A stretch of 64,000 bases of DNA. Origin: Herbidospora galbida. Its GTDB lineage: Bacteria; Actinomycetota; Actinomycetes; Streptosporangiales; Streptosporangiaceae. The position numbers were made by a program, and so were the translations under genes. The stretch is taken from assembly GCF_005233835.1 (NCBI RefSeq), contig NZ_SZQA01000005.1, positions 1 through 64,000 on the forward strand, in the 5' to 3' direction. This document shows, one piece after another, positions 8,959 through 18,088 of the stretch (position 1 is its first letter; every line of letters starts with the position of its first letter). Below the pieces are notes generated by a model, which ran no database searches, was not told the DNA's origin, and was given only the letters and a program-made list of their open reading frames with translations.

Positions 8959-9845
8959 GATGAGCGGTCCCTGGTGAGCCACTGGATCGGCAGCGCGCAC
9001 GCGATCACCAGCACGGTGAGCACCACCGCGAGGGCCGAGGCGAGGCCGACCTCGCGTTCGGAGAAGGCCAAGTAGTAGATCTCCAGGCCGGGCACCATGC
9101 TGGCGTTGCCGGGCCCGCCCTGGGTGGAGATGTAGACGATGTCGAAGCTGGCCAGCGCGGCCACGACGGTGACGGTGACGCAGACCCCGATCTCCTGCCG
9201 GAGGCTGGGCAGGGTGATCGAGACGAACTCACGCAGCGGGCCCGCTCCGTCGAGGCGGGCGGCCTCGTACAGAGCCGGATCGATCTTGCTCATCCCGGCC
9301 AGCAGCAGGAGCGTGCACAGGCCCAGGAGCACCCAGGCGCCGATCACCCCGACCGCCGGCAGCGCCGTCGAGAAGTCGCCCAGCCAGGCGCGGGTGATCC
9401 CCTCCAGTCCTATGTACGACAGGAGCTGGTTCACCAGCCCGGTCGACGACAGCAGCCAGCTCCAGGTGATCCCGGCCGCGACCAGCGGGATCACCTGCGG
9501 CAGGAAGATGACCGTGCGGGCCACCAGCGCGAGACGGCTGGCGGCGATGCGCCGGATCGTCGCCGCGATGGCCAGCCCGAGCACGACCGGGACCGCGCTG
9601 AAGAAGGCGATCAGCTTGATCGCGTTGAGGATCGCGGCGAACAGGTCGGGGTCGGTGAAGACCCGCAGGTAGTTCTGGACGCCGTTCCAGGTGGCCACGC
9701 CGATGCCGTCCCACGAGTAGAGGGAGTACTGCACCGTCATGGCCAGCGGCTGGATCACGAACACGACGTAGAACGCGGCCGCGGGCAGCACGAACAACCA
9801 GCCGGCCCACCTCGACCCGCTTCGCCGTTTCACGGCCGCCTTCAC
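8955..9845 (-). CDS. Sugar ABC transporter permease (MalF/UgpA type)
   Basis: The 296-aa integral membrane protein starts at GTG 9845, one base after the stop of the solute-binding protein gene. It has the CUT1 permease fold, including FIQPLAMTVQYSLYSWDG after the first membrane segment and the EAA motif (YEAARLDGAGPLREFVSITLP). It pairs with the next permease. Single-base spacing and stop/start overlaps show a tightly coupled operon from 11217 to 7118. Confidence 0.9.
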   Translation of the reverse strand: MKAAVKRRSGSRWAGWLFVLPAAAFYVVFVIQPLAMTVQYSLYSWDGIGVATWNGVQNYLRVFTDPDLFAAILNAIKLIAFFSAVPVVLGLAIAATIRRIAASRLALVARTVIFLPQVIPLVAAGITWSWLLSSTGLVNQLLSYIGLEGITRAWLGDFSTALPAVGVIGAWVLLGLCTLLLLAGMSKIDPALYEAARLDGAGPLREFVSITLPSLRQEIGVCVTVTVVAALASFDIVYISTQGGPGNASMVPGLEIYYLAFSEREVGLASALAVVLTVLVIACALPIQWLTRDRSS

Positions 9846-9846
9846 G

Positions 9847-11217
9847 TCAGCCTCCCTTGACCTGGGACACGTAGTCGGCCTGCACGCTCTTGAGCAGGCC
9901 CTCCGGGGTCTGCTCCCCGCCGACCAGCTTCTGCAGGTTGGGCGTCCAGCTCTTGGCGTAGATCGCGCCGGTGGCGTTGGCGATGAAGTCCATCGATCCG
10001 TTGTCCTCGGCGATCTTCGCGCCCGCCGCCAGGGTGCTCTCGGTGACGGTGCCCGGTGCGATCGGCGGCATCGGCGCGTCGGCCGGGCCCATCGGGTGGG
10101 AGCCGCCGATCTGGACGCCGATCGTGCGCGCCTGGGTGTCGGTGGCGACCCAGTCGAGGAACGTGGCGGCGCAGTCGGCGTTCTTGGCGTTCGCGCCGAC
10201 GCCGAAGGTCAGCGGGGCCGACATGGCCGCCTGCTTGCCGCCGGCCTGGACCGGGGGCATCAGGAAGAAGCCCACGTCGCCGGGCATCTGCTTGTCGAGG
10301 TTGCCCGACTCCCAGTCGCCGTTGAACATGAACAGGCCGTCGCCCTTCATGAAGCGGCTCATCATCGTCGCGTAGTCGACGGCGTTGACGTCCTTCCAGA
10401 AGTAGCCCGCCTTGATCCACTTCTCCAGGTGCTGGGTGGCCTGGAGGTTGGTCGGCGTGTCGATGGTCGCGCCGGGCTTCTGGAAGATCCAGTCGTTGAT
10501 GGGGGCGGCCGGGCCGTAGGAGGCCATCAGGTCCTGGAGCGGGAAGGCCAGGCCGCCGGTCGCGCCGCCGTTGAACTGGGCGATCGGGGCCAGGCCCGCC
10601 TCCTTCGCCTTGGCCATGGCCGCGTCGAGGTCGGCGAGGGTCGCCGGGGGCGTGGTCATGCCGATCTGGGCGGCGAGCTTCTTGTTGTAGAAGACGCCGG
10701 TCATCGAGAAGTTGAGGCCCATGGCGTAGAGGGAGCCCTCGCCGCGCACCGCGCCGCCGGGGGCCATGCGCATCTGCTGGAGCTGGGAGGGCGGCCACTT
10801 GTCCCAGCCGAAGACCTTGGCGTACTCGTCGAGGTTCTTCAGCAGGTTGTTCTTGACCAGCTCGGAGACCTGCGGGAGGCGCATGAGGTCCGGCGGGTCG
10901 TCGGCCAGCACGCGCGGGGCGTTCTGGGTGATCACCGCGAACTGGTCTTCGCGGATGTCGAAGGTGACGTTCGGGTGCTGCTTGGTGAACTCGTCGGTGA
11001 GCGCCTTCGCGATCGGGAACCCGGTCTCGAAGTAGCCCTTCATCGTGACGGGCTCGGTGCCGCAGGTCGGCGCGGACGACAGCGCCGGGGCCGACGACGC
11101 GGCGGCCGTGGGCTGGGCGTTTCCGCTGCCCGGCGCCGCGCAGGCGGCGGCCAGGCTTCCCCCCAGGATGACCACCATCGCCACGCGGCTCCGGCGGGAG
11201 TGAACTCGATGAGACAT
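9847..11217 (-). CDS. Sugar ABC transporter solute-binding lipoprotein
   Basis: The protein has 456 aa from ATG 11217, which has GGGAGA 9 nt upstream. The N-terminus is a lipoprotein signal ending LAAAC, followed by a Ser/Ala/Pro-rich linker and a family-1 solute-binding domain (ITQNAPRVLADDPPDLMRLP, GDWESGNLDKQMPGDVGFFLMP). It should be anchored outside the membrane and deliver an oligosaccharide to the two permeases. An operator-like palindrome (11233-11248) separates it from the divergent LacI gene, which is the likely repressor of this operon. The ligand cannot be read from the sequence; the GH68-type enzyme in the operon suggests a fructose-containing sugar. Confidence 0.9.
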   Translation of the reverse strand: MSHRVHSRRSRVAMVVILGGSLAAACAAPGSGNAQPTAAASSAPALSSAPTCGTEPVTMKGYFETGFPIAKALTDEFTKQHPNVTFDIREDQFAVITQNAPRVLADDPPDLMRLPQVSELVKNNLLKNLDEYAKVFGWDKWPPSQLQQMRMAPGGAVRGEGSLYAMGLNFSMTGVFYNKKLAAQIGMTTPPATLADLDAAMAKAKEAGLAPIAQFNGGATGGLAFPLQDLMASYGPAAPINDWIFQKPGATIDTPTNLQATQHLEKWIKAGYFWKDVNAVDYATMMSRFMKGDGLFMFNGDWESGNLDKQMPGDVGFFLMPPVQAGGKQAAMSAPLTFGVGANAKNADCAATFLDWVATDTQARTIGVQIGGSHPMGPADAPMPPIAPGTVTESTLAAGAKIAEDNGSMDFIANATGAIYAKSWTPNLQKLVGGEQTPEGLLKSVQADYVSQVKGG

Positions 11218-11232
11218 GGTGCGTCTCCCTTT

Positions 11233-11248
11233 GCTAAATCGGATTAGC
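11233..11248. promoter_or_regulatory. LacI-type operator between the ABC operon and lacI-like gene
   Basis: GCTAAATCGGATTAGC has perfect 5-bp arms (GCTAA/TTAGC) around a central CG. It lies 16 bp before the solute-binding protein start and 76 bp before the divergent regulator start, so one site could control both. The sequence differs from the TGTTAGCGATAACA sites upstream of GH43. Confidence 0.7.
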
Positions 11249-11323
11249 GATGCGATAGTCTCACCGTGCGTATCCGACGCTGTCAAGGCTCCGTAATGCT
11301 GTTGGAATGTGGAGGTCTCCCCC

Positions 11324-12364
11324 GTGAGTCGACGTCGGGTCACCTTGGCCGACTTGGCCCAGGCGGCCGGAGTCTCCCGCACCACCGCCTCGCTCGTGAT
11401 GACGGGCAGGGCTCGTGAGCTGCGCATATCCCACGACGTCGAGCAGAGGGTACTGCGTGCCGCAGACGAGTTGGGCTACCGCCCGAACGCCGTCTCGGTC
11501 GGACTGCGCACCGGCACGAGCCGGACGATCGGCTTCGTCTCCGACACCGTCGCGACATCCCGCCTCGCCGGAGACATGATCAAAGGCGCCCTCGAAGCCG
11601 CCCGCGAACGCGGCGTGATGCTGTTCATCGGCGAGACCGAGGGCGACCCCGAGCTGGAGCGCGGCCTGCTCCACGCCATGCACGACCGCCAGGTCGACGG
11701 CCTGATCCTGGCCGCCATGTACACCCGCACGATCAAGGTCCCCAAAGACGTCGGCGGCCCCGCCGTGCTGCTCAACGCCCTGCCCAAGACCCCTTCAGAC
11801 CTGCCGTCGATCGTCCCCGACGAGGTCGAGGCCGGCCGCGCGGCCGCGCGCGTGCTCCTCGACGCCGGCCACCGCGACGGCATCTACACGATCGGCGCGG
11901 GCCCCGCCCTGCGCAACGTCCCCCCGCAGAGCGTCGCGGCGGTGGAACGCCTGGTGGGCATCCGCGAGGTCCTCGGCGAGGCGGGTGTGAAGATCGCCGG
12001 CGGCCGGATGTGCGTCGACTGGCTGCCCGAACTCGGCTTCGCGGCCACCGCCGACCTGCTGAAGAAGCACCGCCCCAAGGCGCTGATCTGCCTGAACGAC
12101 CGGGTGGCCCTGGGCGCCTACCAGGCGCTCGGCGACGTCGGGCTCGACGTGCCGGGCGACGTGTCGGTGGTCTCCTTCGACGACCACCCGATAGCGTCGT
12201 GGATAAGGCCCAAGCTGACGACGGTCGCGCTGCCCTACTACGAGCTGGGCCGCAAGGCGGTGGAGGTGCTGTTCGCCCAGATGGGCGAGGAGGCCAAGCC
12301 GGGCGAGGTCCACCGGGTGGCCATGCCGGTCATGCACCGCGATTCGGTCGCCACGAGGTCGTGA
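11324..12364 (+). CDS. LacI-family transcriptional regulator
   Basis: GTG 11324 is preferred over GTG 11309 because GGAGG sits 8 nt upstream; this gives 346 aa. The N-terminal helix-turn-helix (VTLADLAQAAGVSRTTASLVMTG without the first few residues) and hinge (LGYRPNAVS) are standard, followed by a periplasmic-binding-protein-like sensor domain ending SVVSFDDHPIASW. It is divergent from the solute-binding protein gene, with an operator in the gap, so it most likely represses the 11217-7118 ABC/GH68 operon and itself. Release by the imported sugar is the family expectation. Confidence 0.93.
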   Translation: MSRRRVTLADLAQAAGVSRTTASLVMTGRARELRISHDVEQRVLRAADELGYRPNAVSVGLRTGTSRTIGFVSDTVATSRLAGDMIKGALEAARERGVMLFIGETEGDPELERGLLHAMHDRQVDGLILAAMYTRTIKVPKDVGGPAVLLNALPKTPSDLPSIVPDEVEAGRAAARVLLDAGHRDGIYTIGAGPALRNVPPQSVAAVERLVGIREVLGEAGVKIAGGRMCVDWLPELGFAATADLLKKHRPKALICLNDRVALGAYQALGDVGLDVPGDVSVVSFDDHPIASWIRPKLTTVALPYYELGRKAVEVLFAQMGEEAKPGEVHRVAMPVMHRDSVATRS

Positions 12365-12390
12365 CCCCGAGGTCGTGAGGCCGCCCCGCG

Positions 12391-13161
12391 TCAACGCCGC
12401 AGGCGCACCGGCTCGCCCGGACCGCCCCGGCGGACCAGCCAGGCCTCGGTGATGTGGGTGAACATCGCCTCGGAGGCGCCTTCGGGATCGGCGAGGGCGA
12501 CGCGCTCGTAGATGCGCCGGTGGCCCAGGTTGGAGGCCACGCACAGCGCGCGTTCGGTGCGGCCCGTGTAGCGCGAGGTGTTGATCACCTGGCTCTCCAG
12601 CTGCCGCACGACCGCCCGCGCGATCCGGTTGCCGGACGCCCGCATGATCGTGTCGTGGAAGGCGCGGTCGTAGTCGGCGTAGGCGACCGGGTCTCCGACC
12701 AGTTCGTCCATGCGATCGACGAGGACGCGCAGGCGTTCGACGATCTCGCCGTCGGCGACGCGGGCGGCCACGTGGGCCATGTCCGACTCGAGCAGGCGCC
12801 GGGTGACGACCAGGTCGTCGAGGACGGTGATGCCGTCGTCCTGGGCGATGGTCGCGCCCAGGACGAGTTCGTCGAGCATGTTCCACTCGGTGGGCGGCGT
12901 GACGATCGTGCCGCTGCCCTGGCGGACCTGGACCAGCCCCTTCTCCTGCAGGACCTTGACCGCCTCCCGGACCACGGTCCGGCTGACGGAGAAGGACTCG
13001 CACAGCGCCGGTTCGGGCGGCAGCGGGGTTCCGGGGGCGTGCACGCCACGGACGATGCGGTCGACGAGCTCCCCCGTGAGCGCCTGGGCGAGGTTGGCCG
13101 GGCGCTTCGTCCAGTCCGGAGACGGTCCGGTGCCCGCGGACGCCCTCCGTGATGCCGCCAT
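12391..13161 (-). CDS. GntR/FadR-family transcriptional regulator
   Basis: The start at 13161 is supported by GGAGGGG directly upstream; 256 aa. The winged helix-turn-helix (about 35-95, SVSRTVVREAVKVLQEKGLV) is followed by an all-helical FCD effector domain with the metal-ligand pattern of the FadR group (AFHDTIM, LGHRRIYE). It is the last gene of the minus-strand run that begins near 21996. A 15-bp site identical to one before the solute-binding protein gene at 21154 lies 42 bp upstream. A sugar acid or lactone would be a typical effector, but this is inferred from context. Confidence 0.9.
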   Translation of the reverse strand: MAASRRASAGTGPSPDWTKRPANLAQALTGELVDRIVRGVHAPGTPLPPEPALCESFSVSRTVVREAVKVLQEKGLVQVRQGSGTIVTPPTEWNMLDELVLGATIAQDDGITVLDDLVVTRRLLESDMAHVAARVADGEIVERLRVLVDRMDELVGDPVAYADYDRAFHDTIMRASGNRIARAVVRQLESQVINTSRYTGRTERALCVASNLGHRRIYERVALADPEGASEAMFTHITEAWLVRRGGPGEPVRLRR

Positions 13162-13203
13162 GTCCCCTCCAGCTGACCCCCACCGCACGTGTGCGACGAG
13201 TCT

Positions 13204-13218
13204 AGACGTCATACGAAT
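13204..13218. promoter_or_regulatory. GntR-type operator candidate (copy shared with 21215-21229)
   Basis: On the minus strand this reads ATTCGTATGACGTCT, exactly as at 21215-21229. It lies 43-57 bp before the GntR start codon and touches the stop codon of the preceding gene. Two exact 15-mers in front of regulator and transporter genes of the same pathway point to a common regulator. Confidence 0.65.
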
Positions 13219-14075
13219 CACGTGGTGGACAGGCGGTACACCCGCTCGGCCGTCCCGCTGAAAACCGCGTGCCGTTCCGCCTCCGACAGCCCGGCCAGCA
13301 GGGTCCGGACGGTGTCGGTCCACCGGGGCAGCGACCCCGCGAGCAGGCAGACGGGCCAGTCGGAGCCGAACATCAGCCGGTCGGGGCCGAACGCGTCGAC
13401 GGCGACCTCCACATAGGGTCGCAGGCTCTCGGCGTCCCACCGCTCCCGGTCGGCCTCGGTGATGAGGCCCGAGAGCTTGGCGGTCACGTTGGGCTCGGCG
13501 GCCAGCTGCCGCAGCAGCGCCTCCCACGACCGCAGCTCCCCGGCGGCGATGGCCGGTTTGGCCAGGTGGTCGAGGACGAAGCCGAGGTCGGGCAGGGCGC
13601 GCACGGTCTCGATCGCGGCCGGCAGCTGGTGCGGCGCCACCAGCAGGTCGTAGATGAGCCCGGCCGAGGCCACGTGCCGCAGGCCCGCGCGCACGTCGTC
13701 GCGGGAGAGCCAGGCCGGGTCGGGTTCGGCCTGGACGAGGTGGCGGATGCCGCGCAGCGTCTCGCCGCCGGGAGAGGCGGCCAGCGCGGCGAGCTCCTCC
13801 GGGAGGTCGGGCCGGGTCAGGTCGGCCCACCCGACCACGGCGGCGATGGTCGTCGACCCGGCGGCGGTGGCGAGGAACTCGCGCGTCTCGTCGGCGTCGG
13901 CCAGGACCTGCACCAGCACCGACCGGTCGACGCCCGCCTCGGCGGCGGTGGCGTCGTAGTCGGCCGGGGAGAAGTCGCGATAAAGGATCTTCATCTCGGG
14001 GGAGGTCAGCCAGTCCTGCGGACGGCGGGACAGGTCCCACAGATGGTGATGGGCGTCGACGACGGAGTTGCTCAT
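13218..14075 (-). CDS. Amidohydrolase-2 family lactonase, L-fuconolactonase-like (COG3618 type)
   Basis: The 285-aa TIM-barrel metallohydrolase begins VVDAHHHLWD, the N-terminal metal-binding HxH (His9/His11). It also contains FVLDHLAKP and LMFGSDWPVC, all typical of the COG3618 group that includes L-fucono-1,5-lactonase and related sugar lactonases. Its start overlaps the stop of the GH141-like gene (ATGA). With the adjacent enolase-superfamily dehydratase and fucosidase-type hydrolases, opening of a deoxysugar lactone to its acid is the most economical role. Close relatives include other lactonases, so the sugar is uncertain. Confidence 0.78.
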   Translation of the reverse strand: MSNSVVDAHHHLWDLSRRPQDWLTSPEMKILYRDFSPADYDATAAEAGVDRSVLVQVLADADETREFLATAAGSTTIAAVVGWADLTRPDLPEELAALAASPGGETLRGIRHLVQAEPDPAWLSRDDVRAGLRHVASAGLIYDLLVAPHQLPAAIETVRALPDLGFVLDHLAKPAIAAGELRSWEALLRQLAAEPNVTAKLSGLITEADRERWDAESLRPYVEVAVDAFGPDRLMFGSDWPVCLLAGSLPRWTDTVRTLLAGLSEAERHAVFSGTAERVYRLSTT

Positions 14076-16900
14076 GCCTGCCTCACACTGAAGTCGCTGA
14101 ATCCGAACCAGCCCGCGCGGGATGCGGCCATGAGGCCGGCGTCCTGCCGGTGGGCGACGCCCGCCAGGTCGGCGGTCGGCCCGACCTTGATCCATGTGGT
14201 GCCGCTGCGGGAGTAGTAGCCGCTGACCTGGCCGCCCGAGCGCACCAGCCGCACCCAGACCGGCGCCCCGATGTCCGGGACCGACCCGGCCGAGTCGAGC
14301 CGGCCGTCGCCGTCGGCGTCCCAGCGGAAGGCCACGCCCTCGCCGGGCGTGGCGACCATGGCCGCGTGACCGCGTGAGCAGCCCGAGAGGTCGTCGCGGA
14401 GCACGACGCCGGCCTCGGCCCGGGGGTCGGTGGCGTCGAGGTGAGTGACCCGGGCGGTGATGACCGCCGAGGGCCCGGCCACGCCGTCGCGGTAGACGAC
14501 GCCGTACTCGCCGGACGCGTCGTCGCCGTGCGGTCCGGCGCCGGCGATCAGGATGGCGTACCGGGAACCGGCCTCGGCGAACCGGCTGGACACCGAGCCC
14601 TGCGACTTCAGCGACGTGAGCGGGTTCAGCGCGGTCAGCGTGAGCGACCGGATCGCCTCCGCCCCGGCCAGGTCGGCCCAGCCCGACACGACCGCCCTCA
14701 CGACGGCCGTGCCCACCGGGACCCGGACCGACGCGGGCGCGGTCACCTTCCAGGTCTCCGTGCCGGACGCCCCTGAGTCGAGCCCGCACCTGGCCGGACG
14801 GCCGGAGCGTTCGGCCTGCCAGCCGTCGGGGACGACCAGCGCGACCGTCACCGCCGACGCCCGGCGATCACTGAGGTTCCGCACGGTCACCGTGACGACC
14901 GCCGTCTCGCCCGCGTCGAGCACGGGCTGGTCGGCCGTCAGGGTCACGCCGAAAGGGGGCCGCCCCGGGTCTGGCGCGCCGCGGTGGTCTCCGGTGGGGC
15001 CGGCGTCGTAGATCACCCGGGTGGCCTCCACGGGGAGGGTCTCGGGAGTGACGGTCACGTTGTCGCGCAGGACGTCGCCCCGCAGGCCGTCGGCGATGCC
15101 GGTGACGGCCGGGTTCGTGACGTGGTTGCCGGTCAGGGTCAGGTCGCCGGTGCGGTTTCCGTTGGCGATGTTGGCGTGCGCCCACGGGCCTGCGGTGTTC
15201 ACGAAGACGTTGCGGCGCACGGTCAGGTGGCGGGAGGCCTCGTCGAAGTAGATGCCGTACTGGCCGCTGTTCTCACAGTAGTTCTCCTCGATGACGCCGC
15301 CCGGGATCGAGGAGAGGGTGTAGAGGGCGCCCCCGCCGGACATCGCCCGCACCACGTCGCGCACGTGGTTGCCGACGACGTGGACGTCGCTCATCGTCGT
15401 CGGGGTGTCGTAGACGGGGCGGTGGTCGTACAGGCCCCGGGCGAGGTAGTCGGGGCTGCCGCCCGGGTCGTTGGCGCCCCAGCCGTAGCCGAGGGCGATG
15501 CCCGAGTAGGGCAGGTCGGCGACGTGGTTGTGCGCGATGGTCAGCCGGGTGACGTAGCTGGCGAAGACGCCGGCGTGGTCGAGGTAGTCGACCGCCGTGG
15601 CGAAGACGCGGTTGTCGCTGATCACGATGTCGCTGTTGACCATGCGGGGGTCGGCGGGGTGGTGCGCGTCCGGGCGCACGCCGCCGACCGTGATGCCGCC
15701 TCCGGCGTTGGCGGTGAAGGTGCCGCCGCTGACGGTGATCCGGCGCGCGCCCAGCCCGACGCCGGTGGCGTGCGCGTTCGCGTCGTTGCCGATGCCGAGG
15801 GCGACCGAGCCGAGGTTGACGAACGCGCATCCGGCGAACGCGACGTCCTCCGCCGCCGACACCTGGACGGCTCCGGGCACCTGGAACCAGCCGTCGCGGG
15901 AGGCCTCGAACCCGGCGCAGCCGACCGCGCACGAGGCGAACGCGTCGGCCGGGCGGTGCGGCTGCGGGCCGGCGATGTAGGCGCCGGTCTGCTGGTTGGC
16001 GTACCCGTCGGAGGACGACGGGCGCAGCCACGTGGTGCCGGTGAAGGTCAGGTTCTCGAACCGCAGGTGGCGGGCGGGTTCGTCGTACGTGCCGCCGACC
16101 TCCAGCAGCGACTCCAGGCGCGGCAGTTCGACCCGCGCCGTGGTCAGGTCCTGCCCCGGGAGCGGCCGGTAGTAGAGCGTGCCCGAGGTGGGATCCAGGT
16201 ACCACTCGCCGGGTTCGTCGAGGAAGCTCCGGGAGTTGACCAGGAAGTACTCCGGGGTGCGCATCGGCGCCTGGAGGGTGTCGTAGCCGTAGGTGTTGTT
16301 GTCCCACGCCGGCTGCCGCATGACGACGGCGGTCGCGGTGATGCGCTCGACCGGGGCGAACCGGTTGGTGAACGCCGACGTCGCCTGGAACTCGACGCGC
16401 CCCTGATCGGGCAGGTCGGCGAGCCACGCCAGCGCGGGGTCGTCGAGGGTGAAGCCGGTGGCGGTCAGCGTGACGTGCTCGCGCGGCAGCGCGATCCGGG
16501 CCCGCCGGGCGAGCGCGCCCTCGACGTAGAGCTGGCGGGTGTCGAGACCGGCGTCCACGCGGGCCCGGAAGACGCCGGTCGCCGGGTCGTCGGGCCGCCA
16601 CCCGGTGACGGAGACGGCGCCGCTGATCACGGGTTCGGCGCCGCGCGCCGCCGTCCAGGTCACGGGGTGGCCGTCGCGGCCGGAGTCGGCCGCGTCCAGC
16701 CGGAGGGGCTCGGTCAGCCGGTGGACGCCGTCGAGCAGTTCCACGGTCACGTCGAGATGGCCCTGGGCGAGGGCGGCGCGCACCCGCCGCCGCGCCTCCC
16801 CCAGTGTCGCGAGCGGGCGGTTCCGCCTGCCGGGCCCGGCGTCGTCGGCGTTCCCGGCGCCGGTGGGGGCGACGGTGACGACCACGGGTGAGAGAGACAC
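14072..16900 (-). CDS. GH141-like right-handed beta-helix glycoside hydrolase, apparently cytoplasmic
   Basis: The protein has 942 aa from GTG 16900 (AAAGGA upstream). No signal peptide is visible; the sequence starts directly with VTVAPTGAG. A parallel beta-helix region (about 40-640) carries the hallmarks LDAADSGRDGHPVTW, DTRQLYVEG, GEWYLDPTSGTLYY, YGWGANDPGG and GIYFDE. It resembles GH141, a family with fucosidase and xylanase members. A NEW3-like Ig domain (about 655-745) and a C-terminal concanavalin-like domain follow. It is coupled to the lactonase and dehydratase genes, which implies hydrolysis of an imported fragment. The secreted paralogue at 22091-24478 shares the catalytic region. 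Confidence 0.72.
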   Translation of the reverse strand: MSLSPVVVTVAPTGAGNADDAGPGRRNRPLATLGEARRRVRAALAQGHLDVTVELLDGVHRLTEPLRLDAADSGRDGHPVTWTAARGAEPVISGAVSVTGWRPDDPATGVFRARVDAGLDTRQLYVEGALARRARIALPREHVTLTATGFTLDDPALAWLADLPDQGRVEFQATSAFTNRFAPVERITATAVVMRQPAWDNNTYGYDTLQAPMRTPEYFLVNSRSFLDEPGEWYLDPTSGTLYYRPLPGQDLTTARVELPRLESLLEVGGTYDEPARHLRFENLTFTGTTWLRPSSSDGYANQQTGAYIAGPQPHRPADAFASCAVGCAGFEASRDGWFQVPGAVQVSAAEDVAFAGCAFVNLGSVALGIGNDANAHATGVGLGARRITVSGGTFTANAGGGITVGGVRPDAHHPADPRMVNSDIVISDNRVFATAVDYLDHAGVFASYVTRLTIAHNHVADLPYSGIALGYGWGANDPGGSPDYLARGLYDHRPVYDTPTTMSDVHVVGNHVRDVVRAMSGGGALYTLSSIPGGVIEENYCENSGQYGIYFDEASRHLTVRRNVFVNTAGPWAHANIANGNRTGDLTLTGNHVTNPAVTGIADGLRGDVLRDNVTVTPETLPVEATRVIYDAGPTGDHRGAPDPGRPPFGVTLTADQPVLDAGETAVVTVTVRNLSDRRASAVTVALVVPDGWQAERSGRPARCGLDSGASGTETWKVTAPASVRVPVGTAVVRAVVSGWADLAGAEAIRSLTLTALNPLTSLKSQGSVSSRFAEAGSRYAILIAGAGPHGDDASGEYGVVYRDGVAGPSAVITARVTHLDATDPRAEAGVVLRDDLSGCSRGHAAMVATPGEGVAFRWDADGDGRLDSAGSVPDIGAPVWVRLVRSGGQVSGYYSRSGTTWIKVGPTADLAGVAHRQDAGLMAASRAGWFGFSDFSVRQA

Positions 16901-16935
16901 GGCAGATCCTTTCTTCCGGCGCGGACGCGCGGACG

Positions 16936-18087
16936 TCAGTGCACGCGGGGAGCCAGCAGCCGCAGACCGGCCTGCCCGGGACGGACGGCCGGGCTGTCGT
17001 AGGCGCGGGTGACCGGGCCGCCGGTGATCGCCTTGATCGCGTCCTCGTCGAGCGTCAGGCCCGCCCCCGGCGTGTCGCCGAGGATGAACGCGCCGTCCTC
17101 GACGGACACGTCGAGGACGAACCCGGTGGGCGGGCGGAGGTCCTGCAACTCGGTGGCCAGGTGGTTCGGCACCGCCGTGGCGGCGTGCAGCAGGCCGAAC
17201 GGGGTGGTGCCGATCGGGCTGACGGGCAGGTCGTAGGCGTGCGCCAGCGCCGCCACGCGCAGGAAGTGGGTGACCCCCCAGACCGCCGCCGTCTGGACGA
17301 CGTCGACGGCCCCGGCCGCGATCAGCGGCCGGAACTGCTCCAGCCCCGTGAGGTTCTCCCCCGTGGCGACGGCGGCGCGCACGCCCCGGCCGACCGCCGC
17401 GAGGCCGTCGGCGTCCCAGCGCCGGACGGGCTCCTCGATCCAGGTCAGATCGAGGGTCCGTTCCAGTTCGGCCACGTGGCGGACCGCTTGCTTGCGCGAC
17501 CAGGCCTCGTTGGCGTCGAGCATCAGGCCCGGCCGGGCGCCGTTCCCGGCGTCGGCGAGCACGTCGCGGACGAGGGTCAGGCGCTCGCGGTCGCGGTCGA
17601 CGTCCAGGCCGCCCTTGAGCTTGGCGGCGCGCAGGCCGCGTGCGGCGTACTCCTTGTACAGGCTGACGAGCCCGGCGTCGTCCACGCCGATGTCCAGGCC
17701 GGAGGCGTAGGCGGGCACGCGCCGGTCGCGCCCGCCGAGCAGCCGCCAGAGCGGTTCGCCGGCCGCCTTGGCCTTGATGTCCCACAGGGCGGTGTCGAGC
17801 GCCCCGATGGTGCCGAAGACGGTCCCGGCGTGACCGGCTTTGAAGGTGTGGCGCAGCATGCGGTCGTAGAGCGCCGTCACGCCACGCGGATCCTCCCCCT
17901 CCAGCGCGGTGAAGATCGAGTCGATCTCCACGTGCGGGCCCATGCCCACGCCCGTGATGCCCTCGTCGGTCTCGACGACGACGAGCGGGACCTTGACGAC
18001 CCCGTCGGCGTAGAGACCGTTGGCGTCCCCGACGGGACGCCCCCAATCATGGACGGTGGTCAACGCGCGATACCCCGAGATGCGCAT
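16936..18087 (-). CDS. Mandelate racemase/enolase-superfamily sugar-acid dehydratase
   Basis: The 383-aa protein has the N-terminal capping domain and a barrel with the KxK base (Lys156/Lys158 in AKLKGG) and metal ligands Asp191 (MLDANEAW), Glu218 (WIEEP) and Glu244 (ATGEN). The position that usually holds the second catalytic His appears as SPIGTT, so the mechanism may rely on the KxK side. Family members dehydrate aldonic or deoxyaldonic acids to 2-keto-3-deoxy acids. Next to a fuconolactonase-like gene, an L-fuconate- or related sugar-acid dehydratase is likely. The start lies one base after the upstream permease stop. Confidence 0.82.
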   Translation of the reverse strand: MRISGYRALTTVHDWGRPVGDANGLYADGVVKVPLVVVETDEGITGVGMGPHVEIDSIFTALEGEDPRGVTALYDRMLRHTFKAGHAGTVFGTIGALDTALWDIKAKAAGEPLWRLLGGRDRRVPAYASGLDIGVDDAGLVSLYKEYAARGLRAAKLKGGLDVDRDRERLTLVRDVLADAGNGARPGLMLDANEAWSRKQAVRHVAELERTLDLTWIEEPVRRWDADGLAAVGRGVRAAVATGENLTGLEQFRPLIAAGAVDVVQTAAVWGVTHFLRVAALAHAYDLPVSPIGTTPFGLLHAATAVPNHLATELQDLRPPTGFVLDVSVEDGAFILGDTPGAGLTLDEDAIKAITGGPVTRAYDSPAVRPGQAGLRLLAPRVH

Positions 18088-18088
18088 G

